Shown in pieces: positions 51,753 through 61,435 of a DNA stretch of 64,000 bases. Every line of letters starts with the position of its first letter. Within the stretch, counting starts at the first letter, position 1. A program made the translations under genes and the position numbers. The DNA is taken from assembly GCA_023393065.1 (NCBI GenBank), contig JAEWMX010000013.1, positions 1-64,000 on the forward strand, in the 5' to 3' direction. The notes under the pieces are model-generated. The model was not told the DNA's origin and did no database searches. It saw only the letters and a list, made by a program, of their open reading frames with translations. Origin of the DNA: Bacillota bacterium (GTDB lineage: Bacteria; Bacillota_I; Bacilli_A; RFN20; CAG-826).

Positions 51753-54137
51753 ATGAAAATAGCGTGGTTAGATAAAATACCGGAAGCAGATTTAAAAGAA
51801 GTCGGCGGCAAGGCAAAAGGCCTTTATCTCTTGCATAAACTCGGTCTTGAAGTCGCGCCTGGTTTTGTCGCATACGGAATTTCTTCTAAAGAAGACGAGG
51901 ATATTCTCTTTCAGCATTGGAAAGACGCTAAGCTCGGCGAAGTCGCGGTCCGTTCCTCGGCGACTCTCGAAGACGGGGTCGAATTATCTCAGGCCGGTCA
52001 ATATGAAACTTATACATGCATCGCTAGCGATGAGCAATTCAAAGCAGCCATTCGAGGTTGCCTCGAAAGCCTAAATCAAGCAAATGCCGCCAAATATCGC
52101 CGCTTCTTCAACCAAGCTCAAAGCTCGATGAATATCATTGTTCAAAGAATGGTCAAAGCGAAATCGGCCGGTGTTCTTTTCACCGTGAATCCGACGACGC
52201 GCGAAAACGATGTCCGCATCGAAGTGGTTGCCGGGCTCGGCGAGAACCTCGTTTCCGGTAAGATGCAATCGCAGCTTATTTTAATAAATAGGCAAAATCC
52301 TTCTTATTCAGTTCTAACCACTCTTCTTTCAAAAGATAATATCAAACAGCTATTTCAAGAAGGTTTAAACGCTGAGCGAGAGTTGAAAGTCCCGCTCGAT
52401 CTCGAATTTGCCATCGACGAAGATGACCATGTCGTCTGGCTTCAGGCTCGCCCGATCACCACTCTTGATGATCCGACGATCGGAGAGCTCAATACGCCAT
52501 ACGCGGTCGAGGGAGACATCATCACTAATCATAATGTCGGCGAGATGCTGCCGGGCGCGATTACTCCACTGACGATTTCGACCGTCGTCTACGCAATCGA
52601 TTACGGGCTTCGCAAGATGCTCGCCGATGTCGGTGTCGTCAAAAAAATCGAAGATGTGCCAGAAGAGCTGTTGATCAGCCACTATTACGGCCACCTCTTT
52701 TTCAATATGCGCCACCTATATCGCATTACAAAAGCCGTGACGGGAGCCGCCAAAGAAAATATCGATGTCGGCATCTGCGGTCAAATTCTCGACTATGAAC
52801 AGCCCGATGACTTTAAGAAAATGAACGGATTTATCCGCCTCCGCAACGGACTTCGCTATGGCAAATTCATGTTTGGCTATAAGAAGGCGATGAAAGATAT
52901 ATCCTCGATCGCCGAACGCATCCATTTCGCTGGCGCAACAGTCGATGAACTATACGCGTCAATCGGCCACAATCTAGATTTACTCAACCAAGCTCTACTT
53001 GACCATTATGTTACCTCGGTCTATTCGGGGGCGATGAACAGCGCGCTATTCTACATTCTGGCGCGCGACAGCGATAACCATGATGAAATCAAAGGTCGCA
53101 TCGCATCCGTCCTTGAAGACATCGATGGCATCGAAAGCGCGGATATTATCAAATCGCTTCGCGAAATTGCCGTCGAAATCTTAAAAGACCGGCCAGATGC
53201 CGATTGTTTTAACCACCAAAATCTGCAAGAATACCTCCGTGAGGCTCCTTCTTCAGTCGTCATGCTAAAAGATCGATTTATGGAAAGGCACGGCCACCGC
53301 TGCATTCGCGAATCCGAACTGCGCTCCCCGGGCTGGAAGGACGACGAAGAGGGGTTTGTCCTACATCTTCTTACATTGATTAAATCAATGGTCGGCTATC
53401 GGCAAAAAGAAAAGAAAGATGGTCCTGACAACATCGAAATCTTCTTATCCGATTACTATGGTTTTAAGCGCATAGCTCTTCGCGCATTTGTCAATGGATC
53501 GCGAAAAGGTTGTCGCATTCGCGAGTATTCGAAATCTAAAATGATCTTAGCTGTCGACAAATTTAAAGCTGGCTATCGCCGCCTCGCCGAGATGCTCGTT
53601 GAAGAAGGAGCGCTTCCTGAAGCAGATCTCATCTATTTTCTAACACATGATGAAATAGGAAAAATGCTTACTTCAAAAGATTCAAAATATGTCAAGCGCG
53701 CTTTCATCCGCAAACGTCTTTTGCCGGAGCAAGAAAGGCTCAAATTCGCCCATGTCAATGTCGGCATGCCTGTACCGATATCTTCGACTTTTGATTTTGC
53801 CATGAAAGGCGCGACGCTTTCGGGAACACCTCTTTCGCGCGGGCAAGTCGTCGGTCGGGCTCGCGTCATCACCAACGCTGAAGATGCCAAGAAACTTCAA
53901 AAGGGCGAAATCATGGTCGCGGGTTACACCGATATCGGCTGGTCGCCTTATTACGCGCTCATAGGCGGTCTTGTCACAGAGGTGGGAAGCGCCCTCTCTC
54001 ACGGCGCAGTCGTCGCTCGTGAGTATGCTCTACCATTGGTATCCAATGTCAAAAATGCCACCGCCGTCATTCGCGACGGAGATATGATCTCAATCGACGG
54101 AGCTCTCGGCACCGTTGTCATCGTCGATTCGATATAA
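51753..54137 (+). CDS. PEP-synthase/rifampicin-phosphotransferase-like enzyme
   Basis: 794 residues from ATG 51753 (GAGGG five bases before). The N-terminal ATP-grasp part has VGGKAKGLYLLHKLG and AVRSSATLEDG (about 66) and QARPITTLDD (about 231). The C-terminal swivel domain has GSALSHGAVVAREYALP, with the catalytic His near 747. Rph, PEP synthase and YvkC-like enzymes share this plan. Uses ATP to make a phospho-His and moves phosphate to an acceptor. Whether the acceptor is an antibiotic is open. Confidence 0.85.
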   Translation: MKIAWLDKIPEADLKEVGGKAKGLYLLHKLGLEVAPGFVAYGISSKEDEDILFQHWKDAKLGEVAVRSSATLEDGVELSQAGQYETYTCIASDEQFKAAIRGCLESLNQANAAKYRRFFNQAQSSMNIIVQRMVKAKSAGVLFTVNPTTRENDVRIEVVAGLGENLVSGKMQSQLILINRQNPSYSVLTTLLSKDNIKQLFQEGLNAERELKVPLDLEFAIDEDDHVVWLQARPITTLDDPTIGELNTPYAVEGDIITNHNVGEMLPGAITPLTISTVVYAIDYGLRKMLADVGVVKKIEDVPEELLISHYYGHLFFNMRHLYRITKAVTGAAKENIDVGICGQILDYEQPDDFKKMNGFIRLRNGLRYGKFMFGYKKAMKDISSIAERIHFAGATVDELYASIGHNLDLLNQALLDHYVTSVYSGAMNSALFYILARDSDNHDEIKGRIASVLEDIDGIESADIIKSLREIAVEILKDRPDADCFNHQNLQEYLREAPSSVVMLKDRFMERHGHRCIRESELRSPGWKDDEEGFVLHLLTLIKSMVGYRQKEKKDGPDNIEIFLSDYYGFKRIALRAFVNGSRKGCRIREYSKSKMILAVDKFKAGYRRLAEMLVEEGALPEADLIYFLTHDEIGKMLTSKDSKYVKRAFIRKRLLPEQERLKFAHVNVGMPVPISSTFDFAMKGATLSGTPLSRGQVVGRARVITNAEDAKKLQKGEIMVAGYTDIGWSPYYALIGGLVTEVGSALSHGAVVAREYALPLVSNVKNATAVIRDGDMISIDGALGTVVIVDSI

Positions 54138-54152
54138 TCGCATCATTGCAAT

Positions 54153-54181
54153 AAAAAAAGTGGACCGAAATCCACTTTTTT
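54153..54181. terminator. bidirectional terminator
   Basis: AAAAAAAGTGGA and TCCACTTTTTT pair around CCGAAA. It can end the plus-strand enzyme gene and the minus-strand lemA gene that meet here. Confidence 0.85.
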
Positions 54182-54200
54182 AAATGTTTCTGCGATTAGC

Positions 54201-54866
54201 TTAGAAGAATTTAGCCCGAGCCTGATCCTTCGTCTCTTTACTTGCAGTAAAGGGAATGCGGGTCGAATAGCCGGCTTTGGCGGCGACGATCATCTTGGTC
54301 GGCCAAGCGAAGATGTCTTGGTTCCATTTTAAGACGGTGTCGTTATAAACTTCGCGAGCGGCCGTAATTTCTCTTTGTAGATAGCTATTTTGCTGCATCG
54401 CATCTGCTAAGGCGCGATGAGCCTTGAGATCTGGATAAGCTTCGAAAGCGACGCGAATGCTACTCATCGCGGTGTCGAGTTGACCGGCGACTTCGTTGCG
54501 GTTGCCTTCGTTGGGATTGACGCCACCGCGGAACTGGGCGACGGTTTTCATAACATCCTTATCGAGATCGACGGATTTTTCGACGATGCCAACGACGTTT
54601 TGAAGTATTTGCACTCTCTGCTCGAGATAGTTATCAATCTGCGAAGCATTGTGCTGAATCTTCTGTTGAAGTTGCCGTAAGTAGTTGCGAGCGCTGATCT
54701 TCATAAAGAGGAAAACGAGTCCGGGAATAATTCCTAACACCCAGAGAATGATTTCAAAAACGAGCGATCCAGCTCCGACCTTTACGGGAATCTGCTTTTC
54801 GATAACGTTGACGTCTCTTCCTTCTTGATTGACTGGTCCAGTCACTTCATCTAATTCATTTGCCAT
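54201..54866 (-). CDS. lemA: LemA family protein
   Basis: 221 residues from ATG 54866 (GGAGG eight bases before). A membrane helix near 35-57 is followed by a LemA-type helical bundle with FRGGVNPNEGNRNEV, VAFEAYPDLKA and YNDTVLKWNQDI. The N-terminus faces the cytoplasm or outside as in other LemA proteins. The function is poorly known. It lies just after the DUF3137 gene, so the two probably act together. Confidence 0.88.
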   Translation of the reverse strand: MANELDEVTGPVNQEGRDVNVIEKQIPVKVGAGSLVFEIILWVLGIIPGLVFLFMKISARNYLRQLQQKIQHNASQIDNYLEQRVQILQNVVGIVEKSVDLDKDVMKTVAQFRGGVNPNEGNRNEVAGQLDTAMSSIRVAFEAYPDLKAHRALADAMQQNSYLQREITAAREVYNDTVLKWNQDIFAWPTKMIVAAKAGYSTRIPFTASKETKDQARAKFF

Positions 54867-54911
54867 ATTAGATACCTCCATCTTTATATTATATATACAC
54901 TTGGCTCAGTG

Positions 54912-56735
54912 TTATCTACTTTTTTTAATAATATATGCTAAGAACAAGCCAACCGTGTATACATCTTTGTCATCAGCCAGTTTGCCCGAGCGCATCGATT
55001 CGATGGCTTTCTTAAACTTATCGGCATATGTCTCTTCCTTCTCTTCACCGACAGCATTGATATTGACATCGGTGTCTTGCGAGACGGGAATATATTCAAC
55101 CCAGTCGACGGGCACGTTATGAGAGCGGCCATCTCCGCCCATCACCGGAATGTAATCAGTGCGGTTAATTGTCTGATAACCATAGGCCGTAACGCGAATC
55201 GTGTCGCAGAAGCCACCGCTTTTGACGACTGAAGTCTTAAGGATGTTGCGCGTCCCCGAAAGTTTGTGAGCGAACTCGGACTCGTTCATGGCGTTGACGA
55301 CGTGCTCGTGCTCGTAGAAGCTCACATAGCTATCATACAAATCTTTGTAGATGTATTCGTGGGGCTTATGCTGCTGATAGAGGGGGATAGCCAGAATCGG
55401 CGCGAATGTAAAAAACATCTGCTTGAAGTATGTGTTGTGGTATTCGATAAATAACGTGCGCACGGCGTCGTAATCGTACCCTTGAAAGAAATTCGGAGCC
55501 GGGTCAAAATTCACACCGGCGAGATGCTCCGGATAAATAATATTTATCATCTTGTGTTTGACAAAGTCAAAATCATCGCCGTAAGCCACCTCTTTATCTT
55601 TCATCAACTGCAGGAGTTGCTTTTGCGCTAATGGGGTGAAAAGCAAACGGAACTGCACTTCGTTGTTGCGATTAGAGGCGCCGAACAGGACTTCAAATTC
55701 GGAGTTGCCCATGACGGTGTAATCCCCACCTTTTTTGGTGCTTTTCTCCGACATTTTATTGAGCTTTTTGACCTCTTTATTGACTTTCTTTTCAATCTGC
55801 TTGTCACTGAGCTCTTCGGCATCGGAATCCTGCCGCGAAAAGATGAGATCGGGAGCGGCTTCATTACCATAGACGAGATAAGGCTCTTGATGATAATAAG
55901 GGCAGGGCTTTGTCACGCTGGCTCGCAAGGTCTGGGTATGATGGTTGGTCACTAAGCGACCGTTGACATAGGAGGTCGTCGTATAATGGATGACGAGTTC
56001 GCCATAATATGTTTTGGTGCCGAGATGATGGACGAGGTCGTTGGCGATAAAAAATGGATTGCCGATGATGTCGCCGGATTGAACATAGAGTGTCGAACGA
56101 TTGACATCGTGGGCTTCCGCCAAACCGAACTTGTTGACGAGGTAGTCGAGGCGTTTGCTATCAAACATCTTATCGAGATTGATAATTGGGATCGTTTTGC
56201 GAAAAAGGCTAATGCCCATTCCGCGCGTGAATAATTCATTAAGTGGAGCCATCTGAGCCCAAGCTTCTTTGAGCAAATCCTCGATTATTTTATCGATTTT
56301 TGCTTTCATTCCCCGCAATTCTTTAAGTTTTTTATTAATAATGACAACAATTAAGACGATGAAAAGAATCGGCAGAGCGAATCCAAAAACAATCATCAAG
56401 ATTGGAGCCAATAGGCTTTGAGTTCCCTGAACGAGCATGATGATTCCGACGATAGCGGCCACTAATCCGACGACCGTAAGAAAAACTAGAAATCCGCGAA
56501 GGGCATTTTGCTTACTAATTTTCTTAACAACTTCGTTTCGCTCGCTCTCGTGTTTTTTTATCTTGCGATTCGTTTCGCGGTTCGCTTCGATATCTATCTG
56601 CGATTTCTCAACGAGACTATCAAAGTATTCAGTCGTGTTTTTATGAAATAAATCTTTGTAAACATTTTTATAGGCAAGAAGTGGCTCAAAAATATTGTCG
56701 CCGTCAAATCCAGTAAACTCGCTTGTATTTTCCAT
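54912..56735 (-). CDS. DUF3137 membrane protein
   Basis: 607 residues. A charged N-terminal coiled coil (about 35-75), two membrane helices (about 80-100 and 110-135), then a large soluble domain of DUF3137 type. YGELVIHYTTTS, GNSEFEVLFG and KHKMINIIYP are visible segments. Often next to LemA in low-GC bacteria. A membrane-associated role is inferred; the biochemical function is unknown. Confidence 0.85.
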   Translation of the reverse strand: MENTSEFTGFDGDNIFEPLLAYKNVYKDLFHKNTTEYFDSLVEKSQIDIEANRETNRKIKKHESERNEVVKKISKQNALRGFLVFLTVVGLVAAIVGIIMLVQGTQSLLAPILMIVFGFALPILFIVLIVVIINKKLKELRGMKAKIDKIIEDLLKEAWAQMAPLNELFTRGMGISLFRKTIPIINLDKMFDSKRLDYLVNKFGLAEAHDVNRSTLYVQSGDIIGNPFFIANDLVHHLGTKTYYGELVIHYTTTSYVNGRLVTNHHTQTLRASVTKPCPYYHQEPYLVYGNEAAPDLIFSRQDSDAEELSDKQIEKKVNKEVKKLNKMSEKSTKKGGDYTVMGNSEFEVLFGASNRNNEVQFRLLFTPLAQKQLLQLMKDKEVAYGDDFDFVKHKMINIIYPEHLAGVNFDPAPNFFQGYDYDAVRTLFIEYHNTYFKQMFFTFAPILAIPLYQQHKPHEYIYKDLYDSYVSFYEHEHVVNAMNESEFAHKLSGTRNILKTSVVKSGGFCDTIRVTAYGYQTINRTDYIPVMGGDGRSHNVPVDWVEYIPVSQDTDVNINAVGEEKEETYADKFKKAIESMRSGKLADDKDVYTVGLFLAYIIKKSR

Positions 56736-56864
56736 CTTTAATTCCCCTCATCACGAAGCGAATAAGCCTATAAGGCTATCGTTCTTTTTCATTGTAGCAC
56801 AACAAAAGAATGACGAAGATATTTTTAGATGAAAACAAAATTATGATTTAATAGTTAAATAATC

Positions 56865-58010
56865 TTAGTTGTTGTGCGCGACGCGATAAAAATATTCGCC
56901 GGCAGTCGAGAATTTAATCGGCAAATATTTCGTATCCATGTAAAACTGAAATACTTCGTAGCTGTCGTAAATTTGAATATCGCCACCGATATCGACGGGT
57001 AAATATTGAATGAGCTTGGTCGGAAAGCGATATTCGACTTCTTGGCCTTTATCGGTGCCGCGATAGACATACAAGTCGCGATTCAAAGTGATGGTGCCGG
57101 TTCCGGTTTCGACGAGGCTGTTGCCTTGATAGCGAACGAGGCGAACGGAGGTTTTTAGCGAATAGTCAGGCGTCTTCGAGATGAGTTCTTCCAGCGCTAA
57201 GCGCTGCCGCTCGTAATTGCTAAATAGACTTCGCCCATCCAAGAGACCATACTCGTCATAGATTAGTTCGCGCTGACATTTTGGACAGACGAGTTTATGC
57301 TGTTGGCTCACCAGTCCCTCATGTCCGCAGTCCGGGCATTGGTAGATGAGATTTTCGAGATTATTAATGTCGTTTAAACGATAGATGTGGCGATGCTCTT
57401 CATTATAGGCGCCGGCATCAAATTCAAGGCTTCGATCAACGGATTCATAGATACTTTTTTCATCAAGTTGTTCAAGTTGGTCTGGGGTAAAGAGATGAAC
57501 CATCGAAGTGAATACTTTTCCCTTGAAAATTTTATTGGTCCAAGGAGGAGACATCAAAAAAGCATTCTTATCATGGACGACATAGACATTGACTTTCGCC
57601 TTTTTTAAAAATTTAGCGATTGCGAAAGGCGACTTTAGGCTCTTGCCGTGATATGTGATCTGACCTTCGGGAAAAATGCCGATGATACCGCCGGTTTTCA
57701 AAATTTTTAAAGCGCTGGCGACAGCCTTTAAATCGCCTTGATAAGAGCAGATTGGAATCGCTCGCGCCAGCTTTAAAAAGGGGCGGCGTTCCGGTTCATA
57801 GAACATCTTGGCGGCGGCCATGTAGTTGATTCGGTGAGGATAGAGAGCTGCCGTTACAAACACATAGTCGCGAAAAGATGCGTGATTGGATAGGATGATG
57901 GCCGGCTTCTTTATTTTGATTTTATTAACCAAGCGATTGCCTTGAAGATAGGCCGATATCTTTAAGATGCCAGCTAAAGGCAGCCACAAAAAAGGATTGG
58001 GGCGTTTCAT
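56865..58010 (-). CDS. 1-acyl-glycerol-3-phosphate acyltransferase-like, with zinc ribbon
   Basis: 381 residues. The acyltransferase motifs are NHASFRD (about 37-43, the HX4D active site) and FPEGQITYHG (about 113). The second half has CPDCG (about 225) and CPKCQ (about 240), a zinc ribbon, and a beta-rich domain. It would acylate lysophosphatidate or similar in lipid synthesis. The long C-terminal region is not part of normal PlsC (about 240). Confidence 0.85.
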   Translation of the reverse strand: MKRPNPFLWLPLAGILKISAYLQGNRLVNKIKIKKPAIILSNHASFRDYVFVTAALYPHRINYMAAAKMFYEPERRPFLKLARAIPICSYQGDLKAVASALKILKTGGIIGIFPEGQITYHGKSLKSPFAIAKFLKKAKVNVYVVHDKNAFLMSPPWTNKIFKGKVFTSMVHLFTPDQLEQLDEKSIYESVDRSLEFDAGAYNEEHRHIYRLNDINNLENLIYQCPDCGHEGLVSQQHKLVCPKCQRELIYDEYGLLDGRSLFSNYERQRLALEELISKTPDYSLKTSVRLVRYQGNSLVETGTGTITLNRDLYVYRGTDKGQEVEYRFPTKLIQYLPVDIGGDIQIYDSYEVFQFYMDTKYLPIKFSTAGEYFYRVAHNN

Positions 58011-58013
58011 AGA

Positions 58014-59420
58014 TCAGGAGAGCGACTCCGCGTTGATGGGCTCGTCGTCTTGTAGGCTAATTTGCTCTTTTAGTTTTTGCTGCTCTTTGGCATCGATGCG
58101 ATAAGATAAAGAAATTAGCGAGCCAATGCCGAGTAAAATCAGAGGGGCGAGAGCCATAATAATGCGAATCGCTAAAAGCGAACTATCCGGTTGTGTGAGG
58201 ATCGGCGGTTGTCCCGGCACCCTTTCTTTAAAACCGGCAAGGCCCAAGATAAACATAGCAAACGATAAACCGAGAGCTTGGGCAATTTGCGAGACAAAGT
58301 TGGAAAAACCACTCATCTGACCTTCGATTCTCTTTTTAAACTTCAACTGGCCAGCATCGGCGACATCGCCGAACATTGTGTGGGGAATTAATCCGGGGGC
58401 ACTGATGCCAAACCCCATCACGACCGCTAATATGTAGATGACGATGGGGTTGACATTAGCTGGAACAAAGAAGAGTCCGATAGCTGAGACAATCCAGATA
58501 ATCGCTCCAAAGCGATAGGTAAAAGCCTTGCTAAACTTCTCGATCATTTTTAAATAGAAAGGTAAGGCGACAATTTGCGTAAAGAACATTAAAGCCGCGG
58601 CAATTGTTCCGACCATCGAAGTGCCTCCGCTCGCGGTGACATCTTTGATGATATAGAAATCGATGTAAAAGAAGAAAAGACCGCTCATGACCGACATGGC
58701 GATTTGCATAAACAAGAACATGCCGAGATACTGGCGGAATGGTTTTAATTTCAAGGGTTCGGCCAAAGCTTTAAAAGATAATTTGGTTTTGACAATCGGG
58801 CTTTTAATCTCTTCCTTGGCAAAGAGACCACTCAATAAAATGCTGATGCCAAAAAAGATGCCGAAACTGAGGCTCATCACCTGATAGCCAATTCGCGGAT
58901 CGGCAAAGGAATCGACAATAATTTTCGGGACGGCAACGCATATAATCGATGAGAAGATGCTAAAAGCGAGGCGGTAGGAATTAAATGAGGCCCGGTTTTG
59001 ATAGTCCCTTGAAATCTCGCTAGCCAAAGAGAAATAGGGAATCATAATCGTCGACTGGACAGCTACAAAAATTAAGTAAGCGAGGAGGACGGCGATGACT
59101 TGCAGCGCCTCATTGGAAAAATTAAAAGGGTAAAACATCAAAAACATCGCCACTACGATTAAGGGCGAACAAATAATCAAATAAATTCTTCTTTTGCCAA
59201 ATCTTGACTGCGTGCGGTCGGAAATCCACCCGATGATCGGATCGATGACGGCATCGAAAATGCGCGCCACCAAGATGATAAAACTGCTCCAAAATGGATT
59301 GATGCCAACAATAAGAACTAAGAATACGGGATAAAGAAAGTTAATAATATTAAAAGAACCTCCGCCGAAGAGGTCAGCCGAGGCAAAAGCGAGCTTTCTT
59401 GCCAAATTATTCTTTTTCAT
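58014..59420 (-). CDS. GPH-type sugar/cation symporter (MFS)
   Basis: 468 residues with 12 predicted membrane helices. DAVIDPIIGWISDRTQS near 55-70 and RFGKRRIYL are the hallmark of the MelB/GPH family. It takes up glycosides or sugars with a cation. 3-base gap to the acyltransferase gene; GGAG precedes the ATG. Confidence 0.88.
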   Translation of the reverse strand: MKKNNLARKLAFASADLFGGGSFNIINFLYPVFLVLIVGINPFWSSFIILVARIFDAVIDPIIGWISDRTQSRFGKRRIYLIICSPLIVVAMFLMFYPFNFSNEALQVIAVLLAYLIFVAVQSTIMIPYFSLASEISRDYQNRASFNSYRLAFSIFSSIICVAVPKIIVDSFADPRIGYQVMSLSFGIFFGISILLSGLFAKEEIKSPIVKTKLSFKALAEPLKLKPFRQYLGMFLFMQIAMSVMSGLFFFYIDFYIIKDVTASGGTSMVGTIAAALMFFTQIVALPFYLKMIEKFSKAFTYRFGAIIWIVSAIGLFFVPANVNPIVIYILAVVMGFGISAPGLIPHTMFGDVADAGQLKFKKRIEGQMSGFSNFVSQIAQALGLSFAMFILGLAGFKERVPGQPPILTQPDSSLLAIRIIMALAPLILLGIGSLISLSYRIDAKEQQKLKEQISLQDDEPINAESLS

Positions 59421-59574
59421 AATTTCTCCATGATAATTGCATGTCGCTTTTATGTATTTTAAATAAAGAAACGAATTTGGAGAAGAGTTTTTTAACTTAT
59501 GGCCTTTTATATAAGGCGATAAGGAGGATGTTTGCTTTAAAATCGGTTAATACGCTATGGGATAGCATTTTATA

Positions 59575-60513
59575 TCACACTTTTATTTTTTTCTTAATCA
59601 GGCTGATAATTTGAAATATAACAAATAGCGAGAGGACAGACCCGGCTAGGTATAAATACATGTATGTCCGGTCGAACTGAACATTAAATAATTGCAGATT
59701 AAAGCCGTAACTAGTCTTAATTTGCTCGATTACTTCAAGGGGCATCGTCGCCTCCAATTTTGTAAGGATAGGGCGCATTAGCACGACGCGAAAGAGACCG
59801 GTCGCGTGTGAACCAGGAATCAGATTGGCAAAATTTTGAATCGAAAGAGGCAAAATGCTGACCGGCATGTAGGCTCCGATTAGAAAGCCGATCAGGGCGC
59901 TGAAGACGCCGGTGAAAGATGCGGCTGTCGAAGTATGATTAAAAAAGGCTGTTAAACACATAACGAAGATGACGGCGGACAGAGAAGATAAAACTAAAAT
60001 GCCGAATAATTCAAACAGATTTGCGGCCGAAAAGGTCACTCCGCTAGAAATGGCTAAAAAGACGAGGGCGATGATAAGAAAAACGAAACTTAAAAACAAG
60101 GTGATTACAAAGGCGCTGATAAAATAGCTTAATGTCAGATTGACGAGGCGGACTGGAGAGGCGGTAAAATCATCGACGATGCGCCGCTCGCGGTCGCTGA
60201 TAGCCACAAACATGCTATTTAGCGAGATGGTTAGTGAGGAGATGCCGAGGATACCGGATATTACCCACGCATTGGCCACCGTGGCGATATCGGCATCGCT
60301 GACCGTTTGTCCCTGCGGAATAAAATTCCTTATCGTATCCATTTGAAAATCGCCCATAAACAAAATGTAAATAACCAGGATTAAAACGGGCGCCATCATC
60401 GAGAAGACAAGCGTCGTCTTGTTTTGAAAGAATATCAAAATATTGCGCTTGGTGAGATGCCAAATGTTATATAAATAATCATCAAATAGCTTAAAAATTC
60501 GATTCTTTTTCAT
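59575..60513 (-). CDS. ABC-2 type exporter permease
   Basis: 312 residues from ATG 60513 (a TTG at 60525 is in frame) with six membrane helices: one near 30-50 and five in the last 190 residues. DRERRIVDDFTASPV, with the following SALIGFLIGAYMP, is typical of ABC-2 permeases. It pairs with the overlapping ATPase gene upstream. Exports drugs or polysaccharide/lipid compounds; the substrate is unknown. Confidence 0.88.
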   Translation of the reverse strand: MKKNRIFKLFDDYLYNIWHLTKRNILIFFQNKTTLVFSMMAPVLILVIYILFMGDFQMDTIRNFIPQGQTVSDADIATVANAWVISGILGISSLTISLNSMFVAISDRERRIVDDFTASPVRLVNLTLSYFISAFVITLFLSFVFLIIALVFLAISSGVTFSAANLFELFGILVLSSLSAVIFVMCLTAFFNHTSTAASFTGVFSALIGFLIGAYMPVSILPLSIQNFANLIPGSHATGLFRVVLMRPILTKLEATMPLEVIEQIKTSYGFNLQLFNVQFDRTYMYLYLAGSVLSLFVIFQIISLIKKKIKV

Positions 60514-61435
60514 GATTATCGTCAATTTTCTTTCCCGTCACATTTAAAAAGACATGATCCATATTCCCTTTCAAAACTTCAAAATCATCAAATAGAGGGG
60601 CGTATTTTTCCACGATTTCAAGAGCGTCCGTCGGCTGGCTAATCGTGACTTCATAGGCATTATTGCGATAGACATAGGTCAGTTTCTCGCCATCGAGCAA
60701 CTGATTGATCCGGTCGCTTTCATCAGCAATGATGCGAAGAATATCGCTTGTAAAGCGGCTCTTGAGTTCGTCCGGGCTTCCACTCGCGCTGATTTTCCCT
60801 TCATCGATAATGACTACATGATCGGCTTTGACGACTTCCTCCATGTAGTGAGTTGTCAAAAAGATTGTTAACTCCGTCTTGTTTTTTAAATCATTTAGCG
60901 CATCCCAGACCATGATGCGCGTGTTAGGATCGAGGCCGGTTGTCGGCTCGTCTAAAAAGAGAATTTGCGGATTGTGCAAAAGTGCGCGGGCGATATCGAC
61001 TTTGCGCCTTTGCCCACCTGACAATTTGCCATAAGGACGCTTGATAATCGCATGTAAGGCAAGGATGTCGATTAGATAGTTTATCTTACCCTCGGCCTCC
61101 TTGCGACTCATCGGATAGAGGCTGGCCCGCGAATAGAGATTTTGCAAGACCGTGAGTTCGTTGTCGAGGACGCTCTTTTGAAAGACGATGCCGATTTTGT
61201 TCTTGATTTTATCGGCATCTTTGTCGGTATTTAAACCATCGATGATGATTTCGCCCGCATCTTTTTTTACGATTGAGCACAAAATGTTAATCGTCGTCGA
61301 TTTGCCGGCGCCGTTGAGGCCGAGAAAAGCAAAAAAATCGCCGCGTTTAACGCTGAAATCGATGCCGCGAACAGCTGCGACTTTCCGATAGTTTTTCACG
61401 AGTCCTCTGACTTCGATAATGTTATTGTTTTGCAT
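60491..61435 (-). CDS. ABC exporter ATPase
   Basis: 314 residues. GLNGAGKST (about 41), LSGGQRRKVDIARAL (about 141), FLDEPTTGLD (about 161) and LTTHYMEE give a full nucleotide-binding domain of the DrrA/CcmA-like class. The C-terminal extension (about 220-314) is also typical. It overlaps the permease gene, so both are one exporter. Confidence 0.92.
   Translation of the reverse strand: MQNNNIIEVRGLVKNYRKVAAVRGIDFSVKRGDFFAFLGLNGAGKSTTINILCSIVKKDAGEIIIDGLNTDKDADKIKNKIGIVFQKSVLDNELTVLQNLYSRASLYPMSRKEAEGKINYLIDILALHAIIKRPYGKLSGGQRRKVDIARALLHNPQILFLDEPTTGLDPNTRIMVWDALNDLKNKTELTIFLTTHYMEEVVKADHVVIIDEGKISASGSPDELKSRFTSDILRIIADESDRINQLLDGEKLTYVYRNNAYEVTISQPTDALEIVEKYAPLFDDFEVLKGNMDHVFLNVTGKKIDDNHEKESNF

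Noticed and set aside
59575..59640. Short plus-strand frame with GGAGG at about 59520-59610
   Set aside because: The spacing to the ATG is wrong, the frame is short and hydrophobic without a family, and it runs into the opposite permease gene.
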